Shown in pieces: positions 9,779-19,645 of a stretch of DNA of 64,000 nt. The DNA is from Pseudomonas sp. ACM7 (GTDB lineage: Bacteria > Pseudomonadota > Gammaproteobacteria > Pseudomonadales > Pseudomonadaceae): NCBI RefSeq assembly GCF_004136015.1, contig NZ_CP024866.1, forward strand, positions 2,258,460 to 2,322,459, in the 5' to 3' direction. Each line of letters starts with the position of its first letter. Within the stretch, counting starts at the first letter, position 1. The position numbers and the translations under genes were made by a program. The notes beneath the pieces were generated by a model. The model did no database searches. It was not told the DNA's origin and was given only the letters and a program-made list of their open reading frames with translations.

Positions 9779-11599
9779 TCAGTTACCGGCTTTCTTGGCA
9801 GCGCGGGTACGCTCGCTTTCGCCCAGGATCTTCTTACGAAGACGGATGGACTTAGGAGTGACTTCGCACAGTTCGTCTTCTTGCACGAACTCAAGAGCTT
9901 GTTCCAGGGTGAAACGGATAGGCGGAACCAGAGCGATGGTTTCGTCTTTACCCGAGGCACGCATGTTGTCGAGCTTCTTGCCTTTGGTTGGGTTGACGCC
10001 CAAGTCGTTGTCGCGGCTGTTGATGCCGACGATTTGACCTTCGTACACGTCTTCACCGTGACCCAGGAACAGTTTGCCGCGAGCTTGCAGGGTTTCCAGC
10101 GAGTAAGTCAGAGCCTTACCGGTAGCAACCGAAACCAGCACGCCGTTTTGACGGCCGGACATGTCGCCGGACTTCATCACGTCGTAACGGTCGAAGATCG
10201 AGGTCAGGATGCCTGCACCGGAGGTCAGGGTCAGGAACTCGTTACGGAAACCGATCAAGCCACGAGCCGGGATGTTGTACTCAAGGCGCACACGGCCCTT
10301 GCCATCCGGAACCATGTTGGTCAGGTCGCCTTTACGGATACCGATCTGTTCCATGATCGAACCTTGCGATTCTTCTGGCAGGTCGATGGTCACGTTTTCG
10401 TACGGTTCGTGCTTGACGCCGTCAACCATGCGGATGATCACTTCCGGACGACCAACACCCATTTCGAAGCCTTCGCGACGCATGGTTTCGATCAGTACCG
10501 AGAGGTGCAACTCACCACGGCCGGAGACTTTGAACTTGTCGGCGGTGTCGCCTTCTTCAACGCGCAGGGCAACGTTGTAGAGCAGTTCTTTGTCCAGACG
10601 CTCTTTGATGTTACGGCTGGTGACGAACTTGCCTTCACGACCGCAGAACGGCGAGTCGTTAACCTGGAAGGTCATGGAAACGGTTGGTTCGTCAACGGTC
10701 AGCGGCTTCATCGCTTCGACGTTCAGTGGGTCGCACAGAGTGTCGGAGATGAACAGCTGGTCGAAGCCGCTGACGCAGACGATGTCGCCGGCAGCTGCTT
10801 CGTCAACGTCGATACGGTGCAGACCGTGGTGACCCATCAGCTTCAGGATACGACCGTTACGGCGCTTGCCGTCGGCGTCGATAGCCACAACTTGAGTGTT
10901 CGGCTTGACGCGACCACGGGCGATACGGCCAACGCCGATAACACCCAGGAAGCTGTTGTAGTCCAGTGCCGAGATTTGCATCTGGAACGGACCGTCACGG
11001 TCAACTTGTGGAGCCGGTACGTGGTCAATGATCGCCTGGTACAGCGGGGTCATGTCTTCAGCCATGTCGGTGTGTTCCAGACCGGCAATGCCGTTCAGGG
11101 CCGAGGCGTAGACGACTTTGAAGTCCAGCTGTTCTTCGGTAGCACCGAGGTTGTCGAACAGGTCGAAGATCTGGTCCAGAACCCAGTCCGGACGCGCGCC
11201 TGGACGGTCAACCTTGTTGATGACCACGATTGGACGCAGGCCGGCTTCGAAAGCCTTCTTGGTCACGAAACGGGTTTGCGGCATAGGGCCGTCTTGAGCG
11301 TCAACCAGCAGCAGAACGGAGTCAACCATCGACATTACGCGTTCAACTTCGCCGCCGAAGTCGGCGTGGCCCGGGGTGTCCACGATGTTGATGTGGTGGC
11401 CGTTCCAGTTGATGGCGGTGTTTTTCGCCAGAATGGTAATACCGCGTTCTTTCTCCTGGTCGTTGGAGTCCATCACGCGCTCGTCGTTGAGCTCGTTGCG
11501 CTCCAGGGTGCCGGATTGACGCAAGAGTTTGTCTACCAGGGTGGTCTTACCATGGTCAACGTGAGCAATGATGGCGATGTTGCGTAGATTTTCGATCAC
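9779..11599 (-). CDS. typA: Ribosome-associated translational GTPase TypA/BipA
   Basis: 606 residues, full length. The G-domain motifs are visible: AHVDHGKTT (12-20), DTPGHADF (74-81) and NKVD (128-131). Elongation-factor-like domains and the BipA C-terminal region follow, ending in a Lys/Arg-rich tail ([18 protein letters not shown]). The protein binds the 70S ribosome and supports 50S assembly and stress or cold growth in other bacteria. The start is [10 protein letters not shown]. It is monocistronic, ending at a bidirectional terminator. A long open frame on the opposite strand is only a codon-bias shadow. Confidence 0.97.
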   Translation of the reverse strand: MIENLRNIAIIAHVDHGKTTLVDKLLRQSGTLERNELNDERVMDSNDQEKERGITILAKNTAINWNGHHINIVDTPGHADFGGEVERVMSMVDSVLLLVDAQDGPMPQTRFVTKKAFEAGLRPIVVINKVDRPGARPDWVLDQIFDLFDNLGATEEQLDFKVVYASALNGIAGLEHTDMAEDMTPLYQAIIDHVPAPQVDRDGPFQMQISALDYNSFLGVIGVGRIARGRVKPNTQVVAIDADGKRRNGRILKLMGHHGLHRIDVDEAAAGDIVCVSGFDQLFISDTLCDPLNVEAMKPLTVDEPTVSMTFQVNDSPFCGREGKFVTSRNIKERLDKELLYNVALRVEEGDTADKFKVSGRGELHLSVLIETMRREGFEMGVGRPEVIIRMVDGVKHEPYENVTIDLPEESQGSIMEQIGIRKGDLTNMVPDGKGRVRLEYNIPARGLIGFRNEFLTLTSGAGILTSIFDRYDVMKSGDMSGRQNGVLVSVATGKALTYSLETLQARGKLFLGHGEDVYEGQIVGINSRDNDLGVNPTKGKKLDNMRASGKDETIALVPPIRFTLEQALEFVQEDELCEVTPKSIRLRKKILGESERTRAAKKAGN

Positions 11600-11738
11600 T
11601 TGTGTATCTCGATCAGAGGATTCGGTGTGCTGACAAGTCTTGGCAGCGATTTACAGTAGAGTCAGGCCTTGCCGTTACAGCTTGACGGCAGAGTCGGGGG
11701 GCCGGTGACGCAGGCCACAGGCATACAGCCCCGGGCTC

Positions 11739-13193
11739 TTAGCTCGGTCGATAAACGCGCACATTGGCATGCCCCTCACTGAGCAAATGGTGGGCATGCA
11801 GGCGACTCATCACGCCTTTGTCGCAATACAGCAGGTACTGGCGAGTAGGGTCCAGTTCCTTGAAACGAGCGTTCAATGCATAAAACGGCATCGTTTGTAC
11901 CTCAATGCCAACGAGGCCCAGCGGGTCGTCTTCAGCGGCATCCGGATGACGGATGTCAATGACGATCTGACCAGCCAGCGCTTCGCTGACTTCTTCGATC
12001 TGCAAATCCTGGCCCAATTCGTCGATCACGCGATCGATCGGCACCAGTTTGGCGTTCTCGAGCGCACGCTCAAGTACTGCCATGTCGAACTGTTGTTCTT
12101 CGTACTCCACGCGTGGACGCTTGGCGTGGGTCTTGGGGTTCACCGAGATGACCCCGCAGTATTCCGGCATGTGCTTGGCGAAGTCGGCAGTACCGATTTC
12201 GTTGGCCAGGTCGATGATGTCCTGCTTGTGACTGGCGATCAGCGGACGCAAGACCAGCTTGTCGGTCACGCAGTCGATCACGGACAGGTTCGGCAGCGTC
12301 TGGCTCGACACCTGGGAAATCGCTTCGCCGGTGACCAGCGCATCGATCTCCAGCCGATCGGCAATACGGGAAGCAGCGCGCAACATCATACGCTTCAAAA
12401 CTACGCCCATATGACTGTTATCGACTTTACCGAGAATTTCTCCCAGTACTTCTTCGAACGGCACACTCACAAATAACACGCGTTGGGAGCTGCCGTACTT
12501 CTTCCAGATGAAGTGCGCGACTTCCATAACGCCCAGTTCATGAGCTCGTCCGCCCAGATTGAAGAAGCAGAAATGGCTCATCAGCCCGCGGCGCATGATC
12601 TGGTAAGCGGCGACGGTGGAATCGAAGCCGCCGGACATCAGCACAAGCGTCTGTTCCAGGGCACCCAGCGGATAACCGCCGATGCTGTTGTGCTGGCTGT
12701 GGATCACGAACAACCGTTTGTCGCGAATTTCGAGGCGAACTTCGATTGCAGGCGTTTTCAGCGAGATTCCGGCGGCGCCGCACTGACGACGCAGTTGGCT
12801 GCCGACGTATTTCTCGACGTCCATCGAGCTGAATTCATGCTTGCCGGCACGCTTGCAGCGCACCGAAAAGATCTTCCCGGCCAATGCATCACCGAAGTGC
12901 TGCTTGCACTTGGCGACGATGTCGTCGAAGTCACCCAGCGGGTATTCGTCGACTTGCAGGAAATGCGCGATGCCCGGCATGCAGCTCAGGCGCTCGGTCA
13001 TCTCCTTCAGGGCTTTGGGCTCGCTGACGCGGGTTTCCAGCTCGAGATTGTCCCACACACCGTTCACCACCACAGCCGGGTCCAGGTCGCGGAGCACGGT
13101 ACGGATGTTTTTGGCCAACTGGCGGATGAAACGCATCCGTACCGGGCGGCTCTTGATGGTGATCTCGGGGAAGACTTTTACGATTAGTTTCAT
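11739..13193 (-). CDS. thiI: tRNA 4-thiouridine synthase / thiamine sulfur carrier enzyme ThiI
   Basis: 484 residues. An N-terminal ferredoxin-like/THUMP region is followed by a PP-loop ATP-binding motif SGGFDST (187-193). A C-terminal rhodanese domain carries the persulfide cysteine at 457 (LLYCDKG), equivalent to Cys456 of the E. coli long form. It makes s4U8 in tRNA and can pass sulfur to thiazole synthesis. The frame is open further upstream to 13256, but [10 protein letters not shown] at 13193 is the conserved start. It is divergent from glnA. Confidence 0.96.
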   Translation of the reverse strand: MKLIVKVFPEITIKSRPVRMRFIRQLAKNIRTVLRDLDPAVVVNGVWDNLELETRVSEPKALKEMTERLSCMPGIAHFLQVDEYPLGDFDDIVAKCKQHFGDALAGKIFSVRCKRAGKHEFSSMDVEKYVGSQLRRQCGAAGISLKTPAIEVRLEIRDKRLFVIHSQHNSIGGYPLGALEQTLVLMSGGFDSTVAAYQIMRRGLMSHFCFFNLGGRAHELGVMEVAHFIWKKYGSSQRVLFVSVPFEEVLGEILGKVDNSHMGVVLKRMMLRAASRIADRLEIDALVTGEAISQVSSQTLPNLSVIDCVTDKLVLRPLIASHKQDIIDLANEIGTADFAKHMPEYCGVISVNPKTHAKRPRVEYEEQQFDMAVLERALENAKLVPIDRVIDELGQDLQIEEVSEALAGQIVIDIRHPDAAEDDPLGLVGIEVQTMPFYALNARFKELDPTRQYLLYCDKGVMSRLHAHHLLSEGHANVRVYRPS

Positions 13194-13409
13194 GAAAACA
13201 GCGCGCGCTGGGCCAGCCGAAAAAGGGGGGCGCGGATTATAGCGGAAATTGCTCAAGGTTTAACCAGTTAATGTGCAGAAGGTTTTGCGCGCACCAAAAC
13301 AGGTCATTTGTTGAATTTAACGCTACATTACGGGGCGCTATTTCCAGCTTTGCTCCCCTTTGCACCTTTATAAGCGTGAAATTGGGGCAAAAAACCCATG
13401 GTGGGGCAC
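13194..13409 (+). promoter_or_regulatory. Upstream control region of glnA
   Basis: The gap between thiI and the glnA promoter is AT-richer than the flanks. It holds GCACCA at 13291 and GCACCT at 13362, which could be half-sites for NtrC (consensus GCACYA-N3-TGGTGC), but no full palindrome is visible. This is a weak call, made by position relative to the sigma-54 promoter. Confidence 0.3.
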
Positions 13410-13425
13410 TGGCATGCAATTTGCT
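13410..13425 (+). promoter_or_regulatory. Sigma-54 (RpoN) promoter of glnA
   Basis: TGGCATGCAATTTGCT matches the -24/-12 consensus TGGCACGNNNNTTGCW with the invariant GG and GC exactly 10 bp apart. It lies about 100 bp before the glnA start, as expected for an NtrC/RpoN-driven glutamine synthetase gene. Confidence 0.85.
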
Positions 13426-13523
13426 CCCTTGTGAGGCAGGTTGCCTTGGCAGAGTATTCGCGCCGGCATCACCCACATTCTAAGGGCATCCACTACTAAG
13501 CCCGAAGCCACCCGGAGGACACT

Positions 13524-14930
13524 ATGTCGAAGTCGGTTCAACTCATCAAAGATCATGACGTCAAGTGGATTGATCTGCGCTTCACGGACACCAAAGGCAC
13601 TCAGCACCACGTGACCATGCCGGCTCGCGACGCGCTGGATGAAGCTTTCTTCGAAGAAGGCAAAATGTTCGACGGTTCCTCCATCGCTGGTTGGAAAGGC
13701 ATCGAAGCCTCCGACATGATCCTGATGCCGGACGACAGCACTGCCGTTCTCGACCCGTTCACCGAAGAGCCAACCCTGATCCTGGTTTGCGACGTGATCG
13801 AGCCTTCGACCATGCAAGGCTACGACCGTGACCCACGTGCGATCGCCAAGCGTGCCGAGGAATACCTGAAGTCGACCGGTATCGGCGACACCGTATTTGT
13901 TGGTCCAGAGCCTGAATTCTTCATCTTCGACGAAGTGAAGTTCAAGTCCGACATCTCCGGCTCCATGTTCAAGATCTACTCCGAACAAGGTTCGTGGATG
14001 TCCGACCAGGACGTGGAAGGCGGCAACAAAGGCCACCGTCCAGGCGTCAAAGGCGGCTACTTCCCGGTTCCGCCGTTCGACCACGACCACGAAATCCGTA
14101 CCTCCATGTGCAACGCCATGGAAGAAATGGGCCTGGTCATCGAAGTTCACCACCACGAAGTGGCAACTGCCGGCCAGAACGAAATCGGTGTGAAGTTCAA
14201 CACCCTGGTGGCCAAGGCTGACGAAGTTCAGACCCTGAAGTACTGCGTACACAACGTTGCTGATGCATACGGCCGCACCGCGACCTTCATGCCTAAGCCA
14301 CTGTACGGCGACAACGGTTCGGGTATGCACGTTCACCTGTCCATCGCCAAAGATGGCAAGAACACCTTCGCTGGCGAAGGCTATGCCGGCCTGTCCGACA
14401 CCGCTCTGTACTTCATCGGCGGCATCATCAAGCACGGTAAAGCGCTGAACGGTTTCACCAACCCGTCGACCAACTCCTACAAGCGTCTGGTCCCAGGTTT
14501 CGAAGCTCCAGTGATGCTGGCCTACTCGGCTCGCAACCGTTCCGCTTCGATCCGTATTCCTTACGTGTCCAGCCCTCGTGCTCGCCGTATCGAAGCCCGC
14601 TTCCCGGATCCGGCAGCCAACCCGTACCTGGCCTTCGCTGCCCTGGTAATGGCCGGCCTGGACGGTATCCAGAACAAGATCCACCCTGGCGATGCTGCTG
14701 ACAAAAACCTGTACGACCTGCCGCCTGAAGAGGCGAAAGAGATCCCACAAGTTTGCGGCAGCCTGAAAGAAGCCCTGGAAGAGCTGGACAAAGGTCGTGC
14801 GTTCCTGACCAAAGGCGGCGTTTTCAGCGACGACTTCATCGACGCTTACATCGCTCTGAAAAGCGAAGAAGAAATCAAAGTACGTACGTTCGTACACCCA
14901 CTGGAATACGAGCTGTACTACAGCTGCTGA
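13524..14930 (+). CDS. glnA: Glutamine synthetase type I
   Basis: 468 residues, full length. It catalyses ATP-dependent amidation of glutamate with ammonium, the main ammonium entry point. The adenylylation tyrosine is present at residue 397 in NLYDLPPEE, so GlnE control is expected. The catalytic signature regions (for example FDGSSIAGW and NGSGMHVH) are intact. The start ATG has GGAGG upstream (CACCCGGAGGACACT). It is expressed from a clear sigma-54 promoter and ended by a strong terminator. The ntrBC genes that control it lie 1.6 kb downstream. Confidence 0.98.
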   Translation: MSKSVQLIKDHDVKWIDLRFTDTKGTQHHVTMPARDALDEAFFEEGKMFDGSSIAGWKGIEASDMILMPDDSTAVLDPFTEEPTLILVCDVIEPSTMQGYDRDPRAIAKRAEEYLKSTGIGDTVFVGPEPEFFIFDEVKFKSDISGSMFKIYSEQGSWMSDQDVEGGNKGHRPGVKGGYFPVPPFDHDHEIRTSMCNAMEEMGLVIEVHHHEVATAGQNEIGVKFNTLVAKADEVQTLKYCVHNVADAYGRTATFMPKPLYGDNGSGMHVHLSIAKDGKNTFAGEGYAGLSDTALYFIGGIIKHGKALNGFTNPSTNSYKRLVPGFEAPVMLAYSARNRSASIRIPYVSSPRARRIEARFPDPAANPYLAFAALVMAGLDGIQNKIHPGDAADKNLYDLPPEEAKEIPQVCGSLKEALEELDKGRAFLTKGGVFSDDFIDAYIALKSEEEIKVRTFVHPLEYELYYSC

Positions 14931-14960
14931 TCCAGTAGCGCCTGCGCAAGCGGCGTGACA

Positions 14961-14996
14961 AAAAAGAGGCCTCCTTCGTTCGGGAGGCCTTTTTTT
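14961..14996 (+). terminator. Rho-independent terminator of glnA
   Basis: An 8-bp stem AGGCCTCC/GGAGGCCT (14967-14974 and 14983-14990) is followed by a T run, about 35 bp after the glnA stop. Confidence 0.9.
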
Positions 14997-15011
14997 GTGG
15001 GCGCGATTCAA

Positions 15012-15101
15012 CGGGAGCGAGCTTGCTCGCGATGGCGGCGGATCAGCCAACATCAATGTTGAATGAGAAACCGCTATCGCGAGCAAGCTCGCTCCCACAG
15101 G
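15012..15101. repeat. REP inverted pair
   Basis: GGGAGCGAGCTTGCTCGCGAT at about 15013-15033 and its inverted copy at 15076-15100 flank a CAACATCAATGTTGAATGA spacer, which recurs in other REP pairs of this window. Confidence 0.8.
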
Positions 15102-15214
15102 TATTTACGGTGCTTGATGGACCTCGTTAAACCATGCCCAAATGTTTACAACTTGGGACAATCGCCGCACCTGACCTATGCTGCACCTCAACGCTTTTGT
15201 TTCTGGTCGATTTT

Positions 15215-15724
15215 ATGGGTCGTGGTTTTCTACTGATGTTGCTGCTGATCGCCCTGCCCGCCGCAGCGCAGATCTACAAGTACACCGACGCCGACGGCAA
15301 CACCGCCTACAGCAATCAACCGCCCGATGGCGTGAAGGCTCAGCCGGTCGAGTTGCCGCCGCTCAACAGTGTCGAGCCCCAAGTCCCTTCTGCGCCAGCG
15401 GTCGAAGCCACCAGCCGCGAACAGCCACGCAGCGCTTACGAGGTGCTGGAGCTGACCAACTTACCCACCACCGAAGCACTGCGTGCCAACAACGGCACCT
15501 TCACCGTCAACGTGCTGATCAAACCCCGCCTGCAAGGCCCTCATCTGCTCAGGCTGTTGCTGGACGATCAACCTTATGGCCAGCCGAGTAACGTACCGAT
15601 CCTGCAACTGGTCAATATTCACCGCGGCACACACAGCCTTGCTGTACAGGTGACCGACGGGGAAAACATCGTTCAACAAAGCCCCTCCGTGACGTTCACC
15701 GTACAACGGGTGCATAAGCCGTGA
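15215..15724 (+). CDS. DUF4124 domain-containing periplasmic protein
   Basis: 169 residues from the chosen ATG (MGRGFLLMLLLIALPAAAQ), which gives a clean signal peptide; the frame is open further upstream. The mature N-terminus IYKYTDADGNTAYSNQPPDG is the DUF4124 signature, followed by a C-terminal beta-sandwich-like region (HRGTHSLAVQVTDG). The function is unknown. Its last codons overlap by 4 nt the GTG start of a paralogous neighbour, so the two form a coupled pair between glnA and ntrB, an arrangement seen in pseudomonads. Confidence 0.85.
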   Translation: MGRGFLLMLLLIALPAAAQIYKYTDADGNTAYSNQPPDGVKAQPVELPPLNSVEPQVPSAPAVEATSREQPRSAYEVLELTNLPTTEALRANNGTFTVNVLIKPRLQGPHLLRLLLDDQPYGQPSNVPILQLVNIHRGTHSLAVQVTDGENIVQQSPSVTFTVQRVHKP

Positions 15725-16341
15725 GGCTGTGGCTGCTGATCACCTGCTTGATCGCCCTGCCGGTGACGGCCGAGGTGTTCACCTACATCGACGCCCAGGG
15801 CAATCGGGTCTACACCGACCAGCCAGGCTCCGGCAACGCCAAGCGCGTGCCACTGGCGACGAGTAACCGCATGTCCGCCAACCCTGGCGGCGCAGCACCG
15901 GTGATGGCTGGAAAGAAGGCCGAAACAAAACCACTGTTCCACTACGACATGCTGAGAGTATTGGTACCGGAGCCAGACGCCACGGTGCGCAGCAGTGCTG
16001 GCGAGATTGTCGTCAGCGTCACCAGCGAACCCAGCCTGCAACGAGGCCATCGCTACCAACTGCTGCTCGACGGCCAACCCACCGCAGCGCCCGGCCTGAG
16101 CCCGGTATTCGCCCTGAGCAACATCGATCGCGGCAGCCATAATCTCTCAGTGGAAATCCTCGACGAGCAGGGCCGCACGGTCGAGCGCACCGCCAACCAG
16201 CCGTTCCACATGCTGCGCATCTCCCTCGCACAGAAGCGTCAGGTCAAACCCTGCGCCCTCGACGACTACGGCCAACGGCCGGAATGCCCGCTCAAAGACA
16301 AACCCGTAGAAGAAAAAAATCCCTTCCTGCGCTTCTTCTAA
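15721..16341 (+). CDS. DUF4124 domain-containing periplasmic protein, second copy
   Basis: 206 residues, starting at a GTG that overlaps the previous stop. It has a signal peptide (LWLLITCLIALPVTA) and then the DUF4124 motif VFTYIDAQGNRVYTDQPG. The C-terminal half parallels the upstream protein (NIDRGSHNLSVEILD), so the two are tandem duplicates. The basic C-terminal tail contains a CALDDYGQRPECP cysteine pair. No function is known. The position just before ntrB suggests shared conservation rather than a proven nitrogen role. Confidence 0.85.
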   Translation: MRLWLLITCLIALPVTAEVFTYIDAQGNRVYTDQPGSGNAKRVPLATSNRMSANPGGAAPVMAGKKAETKPLFHYDMLRVLVPEPDATVRSSAGEIVVSVTSEPSLQRGHRYQLLLDGQPTAAPGLSPVFALSNIDRGSHNLSVEILDEQGRTVERTANQPFHMLRISLAQKRQVKPCALDDYGQRPECPLKDKPVEEKNPFLRFF

Positions 16342-16357
16342 CGCCGCTCAAGTTTGC

Positions 16358-16372
16358 GCACTATATTGGTGC
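16358..16372 (+). promoter_or_regulatory. Probable NtrC binding site upstream of ntrB
   Basis: GCACTATATTGGTGC fits the NtrC operator consensus GCACYA-N3-TGGTGC over its full 15 bp. A second GGTGCA..TGCACC palindrome overlaps it (16369-16386). The site suggests autoregulation of ntrBC. Confidence 0.65.
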
Positions 16373-16570
16373 AATTGGTTGCACCATACTCACATCCCAT
16401 CCCATTTTGGTTCGAAAGTACCCGCCAAAGCTGGCAGAACGCCACGCAAACGAGCGTCAAACGCCCGTTTCAGGCCTTAAACGCTTCTTTTCGGAGCCTT
16501 GGTTTGGTTTTTGCATTTTCCTCGTAAAGCGCTTTATTCATGCGCGCGCCCTGCTCCAAAAGAGGTCCTG

Positions 16571-17656
16571 ATGACCATTAGCGACGCACTGCATCGATTG
16601 CTACTCGACAACCTGACCACCGCCACCATTCTGCTCGACGCCGAACTGCGCCTTGAGTACATGAACCCGGCGGCGGAGATGCTTCTGGCCATCAGCGGCC
16701 AGCGTAGCCATGGGCAGTTCATCAGCGAGTTGTTCACCGAATCTCCCGAGGCGCTGAACTCCCTGCGCCAGGCGGTCGAGCAGGCACACCCGTTCACCAA
16801 GCGCGAAGCGATGCTCACCGCCCTCACCGGCCAGACGCTGACCGTCGACTACGCGGTAACACCGATCCTCGCCAACGGCGCCACGATGCTGTTGCTGGAA
16901 GTCCACCCCCGTGACCGCTTGCTGCGAATCACCAAGGAAGAGGCGCAGTTGTCGAAGCAGGAAACCAGCAAGATGCTGGTGCGCGGCCTCGCTCACGAAA
17001 TAAAGAATCCTCTCGGCGGGATTCGCGGCGCGGCGCAATTGCTCGCCCGCGAACTGCCGGAAGAAAGCCTGCGCGACTACACCAACGTGATCATTGAAGA
17101 GGCCGACCGCCTGCGCAATCTGGTCGATCGCATGCTCGGCTCCAACAAGCTGCCGTCACTGGCGATGTGCAACGTCCATGAAGTTCTGGAACGCGTTTGT
17201 CATCTGGTGGAAGCCGAAAGCCAGGGCTGCATCACGTTGGTGCGCGACTACGACCCAAGCATTCCCGACGTGTTGATCGACCGCGAACAGATGATTCAGG
17301 CCGTGCTGAACATCGTGCGCAATGCGATGCAGGCCATCAGCAGCCAGAACGAGCTACGCCTTGGCCGCATCAGCCTGCGTACCCGCGCCATGCGCCAGTT
17401 CACCATCGGCCACGTGCGTCATCGCCTGGTGACCAAGATTGAAATCATCGACAACGGCCCGGGGATTCCCGCGGAGTTGCAGGAAACCATCTTCTTTCCC
17501 ATGGTCAGCGGCCGTCCGGACGGTACCGGGCTGGGTCTGGCCATTACCCAGAACATCATCAGCCAGCACCAGGGCCTGATCGAATGTGACAGCCATCCAG
17601 GCCACACCACCTTCTCGATCTTTCTGCCACTGGAACAAGGAGCCACATCGACATGA
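16571..17656 (+). CDS. ntrB: Nitrogen sensor histidine kinase NtrB (GlnL)
   Basis: 361 residues. An N-terminal PAS domain is followed by the H-box RGLAHEIKNPLGG, with the phospho-accepting His at 142, then an N-box (NIVRNAMQAI) and G-boxes DNGPGIP and GTGLGLAI. There are no membrane segments, so it is cytosolic, as expected for a PII-controlled kinase/phosphatase of NtrC. The ATG at 16571 follows AAAGAGG; an in-frame ATG-like start further upstream lacks this. The stop overlaps ntrC by 4 nt. Confidence 0.96.
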   Translation: MTISDALHRLLLDNLTTATILLDAELRLEYMNPAAEMLLAISGQRSHGQFISELFTESPEALNSLRQAVEQAHPFTKREAMLTALTGQTLTVDYAVTPILANGATMLLLEVHPRDRLLRITKEEAQLSKQETSKMLVRGLAHEIKNPLGGIRGAAQLLARELPEESLRDYTNVIIEEADRLRNLVDRMLGSNKLPSLAMCNVHEVLERVCHLVEAESQGCITLVRDYDPSIPDVLIDREQMIQAVLNIVRNAMQAISSQNELRLGRISLRTRAMRQFTIGHVRHRLVTKIEIIDNGPGIPAELQETIFFPMVSGRPDGTGLGLAITQNIISQHQGLIECDSHPGHTTFSIFLPLEQGATST

Positions 17657-19089
17657 GCCGTAGTGAAACCGTGTGGATCGTCGATGACGACCGTTCTATC
17701 CGTTGGGTCCTGGAAAAAGCCTTGCAGCAAGAAGGCATGACCACGCAAAGCTTCGACAGCGCCGATGGCGTGATGAGCCGCCTGGCGCGCCAGCAGCCGG
17801 ACGTGATCATCTCCGACATCCGTATGCCGGGTGCCAGCGGTCTGGACCTTCTGGCGCGGATTCGCGAACAACACCCACGGCTGCCGGTCATCATCATGAC
17901 CGCTCACTCCGATCTGGACAGCGCTGTCGCGTCCTATCAGGGCGGCGCGTTTGAATACCTGCCCAAGCCGTTCGACGTCGACGAAGCGGTGTCGCTGGTC
18001 AAACGCGCGAACCAGCACGCCCAGGAACAGCAAGGCCTGGAAGTCCCGGTCGCCTTGACCCGCACCCCGGAAATCATCGGTGAAGCACCGGCGATGCAGG
18101 AAGTGTTTCGCGCCATCGGGCGCTTGAGCCACTCCAACATCACTGTACTGATCAACGGTGAATCCGGTACCGGTAAAGAACTGGTGGCGCATGCCCTGCA
18201 CCGTCACAGTCCGCGGGCGGCTTCGCCGTTCATTGCGCTGAACATGGCGGCAATCCCGAAAGACCTGATGGAATCCGAGCTGTTCGGCCATGAGAAAGGC
18301 GCGTTCACCGGCGCGGCCAACCTGCGACGCGGGCGTTTTGAACAGGCTGACGGCGGCACGCTGTTCCTCGATGAAATCGGCGACATGCCGGCAGACACCC
18401 AGACCCGCTTGCTGCGGGTGTTGGCGGACGGCGAGTTCTATCGCGTCGGCGGTCATGTGCCGGTGAAGGTCGATGTGCGAATCATCGCCGCGACTCACCA
18501 GAATCTGGAAACCCTGGTGCACGCCGGGAAATTCCGTGAGGACTTGTTCCACCGCCTCAACGTGATCCGCATCCACATTCCACGGTTGTCGGACCGTCGC
18601 GAAGACATCCCGACCCTGGCCAAGCACTTCCTCAGCCGCGCCGCGCAAGAACTGGCGGTGGAGCCAAAGCTGCTGAAAAGCGAAACCGAGGAATACCTGA
18701 AGAACCTGCCGTGGGGCGGCAACGTGCGTCAGCTGGAGAACACCTGCCGCTGGATCACGGTGATGGCTTCGGGTCGCGAAGTGCACATCAGCGACCTGCC
18801 GCCGGAGCTGCTGAACCTGCCGCAGGATTCGGCGCCAGTGACCAACTGGGAGCAAGCGCTGCGCCAGTGGGCCGATCAGGCGTTGGCCCGTGGCCAGTCG
18901 AGCCTGCTGGACAGCGCTGTACCGGCGTTCGAGCGGATCATGATCGAAACTGCCCTCAAGCACACCGCCGGCCGCCGCCGCGATGCCGCCGTTTTGCTGG
19001 GCTGGGGGCGTAATACCCTGACTCGCAAGATCAAGGAATTGGGGATGAAGGTTGATGGTGGGGATGATGATGAAGGGGAAGAAGGCTAA
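17653..19089 (+). CDS. ntrC: Nitrogen regulation response regulator NtrC (GlnG)
   Basis: 478 residues. A receiver domain with the phospho-acceptor Asp55 (IISDIRMPG) is followed by a sigma-54 AAA+ domain. This has Walker A GESGTGKE (169-176) and the RpoN-contacting GAFTGA loop (216-221). A C-terminal Fis-type helix-turn-helix follows (AAVLLGWGRNTLTRKIKEL). It activates nitrogen-scavenging genes under low glutamine, here plausibly glnA, its own operon and the sRNA immediately downstream. The acidic tail (DGGDDDEGEEG) is a small oddity. Translationally coupled to ntrB. Confidence 0.97.
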   Translation: MSRSETVWIVDDDRSIRWVLEKALQQEGMTTQSFDSADGVMSRLARQQPDVIISDIRMPGASGLDLLARIREQHPRLPVIIMTAHSDLDSAVASYQGGAFEYLPKPFDVDEAVSLVKRANQHAQEQQGLEVPVALTRTPEIIGEAPAMQEVFRAIGRLSHSNITVLINGESGTGKELVAHALHRHSPRAASPFIALNMAAIPKDLMESELFGHEKGAFTGAANLRRGRFEQADGGTLFLDEIGDMPADTQTRLLRVLADGEFYRVGGHVPVKVDVRIIAATHQNLETLVHAGKFREDLFHRLNVIRIHIPRLSDRREDIPTLAKHFLSRAAQELAVEPKLLKSETEEYLKNLPWGGNVRQLENTCRWITVMASGREVHISDLPPELLNLPQDSAPVTNWEQALRQWADQALARGQSSLLDSAVPAFERIMIETALKHTAGRRRDAAVLLGWGRNTLTRKIKELGMKVDGGDDDEGEEG

Positions 19090-19123
19090 GCAGCCTTTAG
19101 CTCTTCGCTGACAGTTACATCCA

Positions 19124-19213
19124 ATCGCGAGCAAGCTCGCTCCCACAGTGGATTTCAGTGTTTTCACGATTGAGTGAACCCCCTGAACCCTGTGGGAGCG
19201 AGCTTGCTCGCGA
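19124..19213. repeat. REP inverted pair
   Basis: CGCGAGCAAGCTCGCTCCCACA at about 19125-19147 and the inverse at 19191-19213, directly after ntrC. Confidence 0.8.
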
Positions 19214-19309
19214 TGCTTTTGGGGCCATCGTGCACCGACTGAATGCACCGTGAACCGCAATCGCGCACGGCAACAGATCCGAAATCCCGCCGGCTTTCGC
19301 AATCGAACC

Positions 19310-19351
19310 CCTATCGAAAAAACACGAAAGCCCCGGAATACGGGGCTTTCG
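19310..19351 (-). terminator. Minus-strand terminator downstream of the TM-anchored hypothetical gene
   Basis: Perfect 10-bp stem CGAAAGCCCC/GGGGCTTTCG (19325-19334 and 19342-19351). The T run (six T) lies on the minus-strand 3' side, so it serves transcripts coming leftward from the gene ending at 19641. Confidence 0.75.
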
Positions 19352-19390
19352 ACGTTTCTGCGCGACATTCTGTTTCAACTTGTTAAAACC

Positions 19391-19406
19391 TGGCACGCCC
19401 CCTGCA
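19391..19406 (+). promoter_or_regulatory. Sigma-54 promoter of the nrsZ-like sRNA
   Basis: TGGCACGCCCCCTGCA matches TGGCACGNNNNTTGCW at all positions but one and keeps GG-N10-GC. Transcription should start near 19416. GCACC-containing half-sites at 19232 and 19245 could bind NtrC, but no full palindrome is seen. Confidence 0.85.
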
Positions 19407-19415
19407 ATAGTCCAT

Positions 19416-19645
19416 TCAGTGATTCAGTTCACTACCCGGTTTCGGGGACCTTGGTACAGGCAGGCCGGGGATTCCCCTCTTTACATCGGGCTCACACCGC
19501 ACTTGCGACGAGCCCAAGCAGTTTTGGGGCCCTTGATACAGGCAGGTCAGGGGTTCCTTCTTTACACCGGGCTCACGACGCAATGCGCGAGCCCTCCCGT
19601 TTTGGGGACCTTGGTACAGGCAGGCCGGGGATTCCCTCTTTTATT
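19416..19645 (+). ncRNA. nrsZ: Nitrogen-regulated small RNA, NrsZ-like, three modules
   Basis: Immediately after ntrC and behind a sigma-54 promoter lie three copies of a module of the form GGGGACCTTGGTACAGGCAG..GGGGATTCCC. Their GGGGMCC starts are at 19444, 19526 and 19604, 82 and 78 nt apart. Between modules are hairpins GGGCTC..GAGCCC. There is no open frame with coding character. From memory, P. aeruginosa NrsZ is a processed, NtrC/RpoN-dependent sRNA of similar three-module design at the same locus, and its first module suffices for activity on rhlA. I infer orthology from position, promoter and architecture. The 3' end is uncertain: it may lie in the T-rich stretch near 19640, touching the end of the convergent gene. 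Confidence 0.8.

Noticed and set aside
9881..11587. A 568-codon open frame antisense to typA
   Set aside because: It is the complement of a well-conserved GTPase in GC-rich DNA; its translation resembles no family. The same applies to long frames antisense to glgP, glnA, gpmI and the hisF/hisA/hisH genes.
16432..16448. TGGCAGAACGCCACGCA as a sigma-54 promoter for ntrB
   Set aside because: GG and GC are 11 bp apart rather than 10. The similar site at 47061 has 9. Sigma-54 promoters tolerate this poorly.
19437..19645. Three regularly spaced repeats as a CRISPR array
   Set aside because: The repeated part is about as long as the unit, spacers are themselves similar hairpins, there are only three copies and no cas genes. 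A sigma-54 promoter and position after ntrC fit an sRNA.
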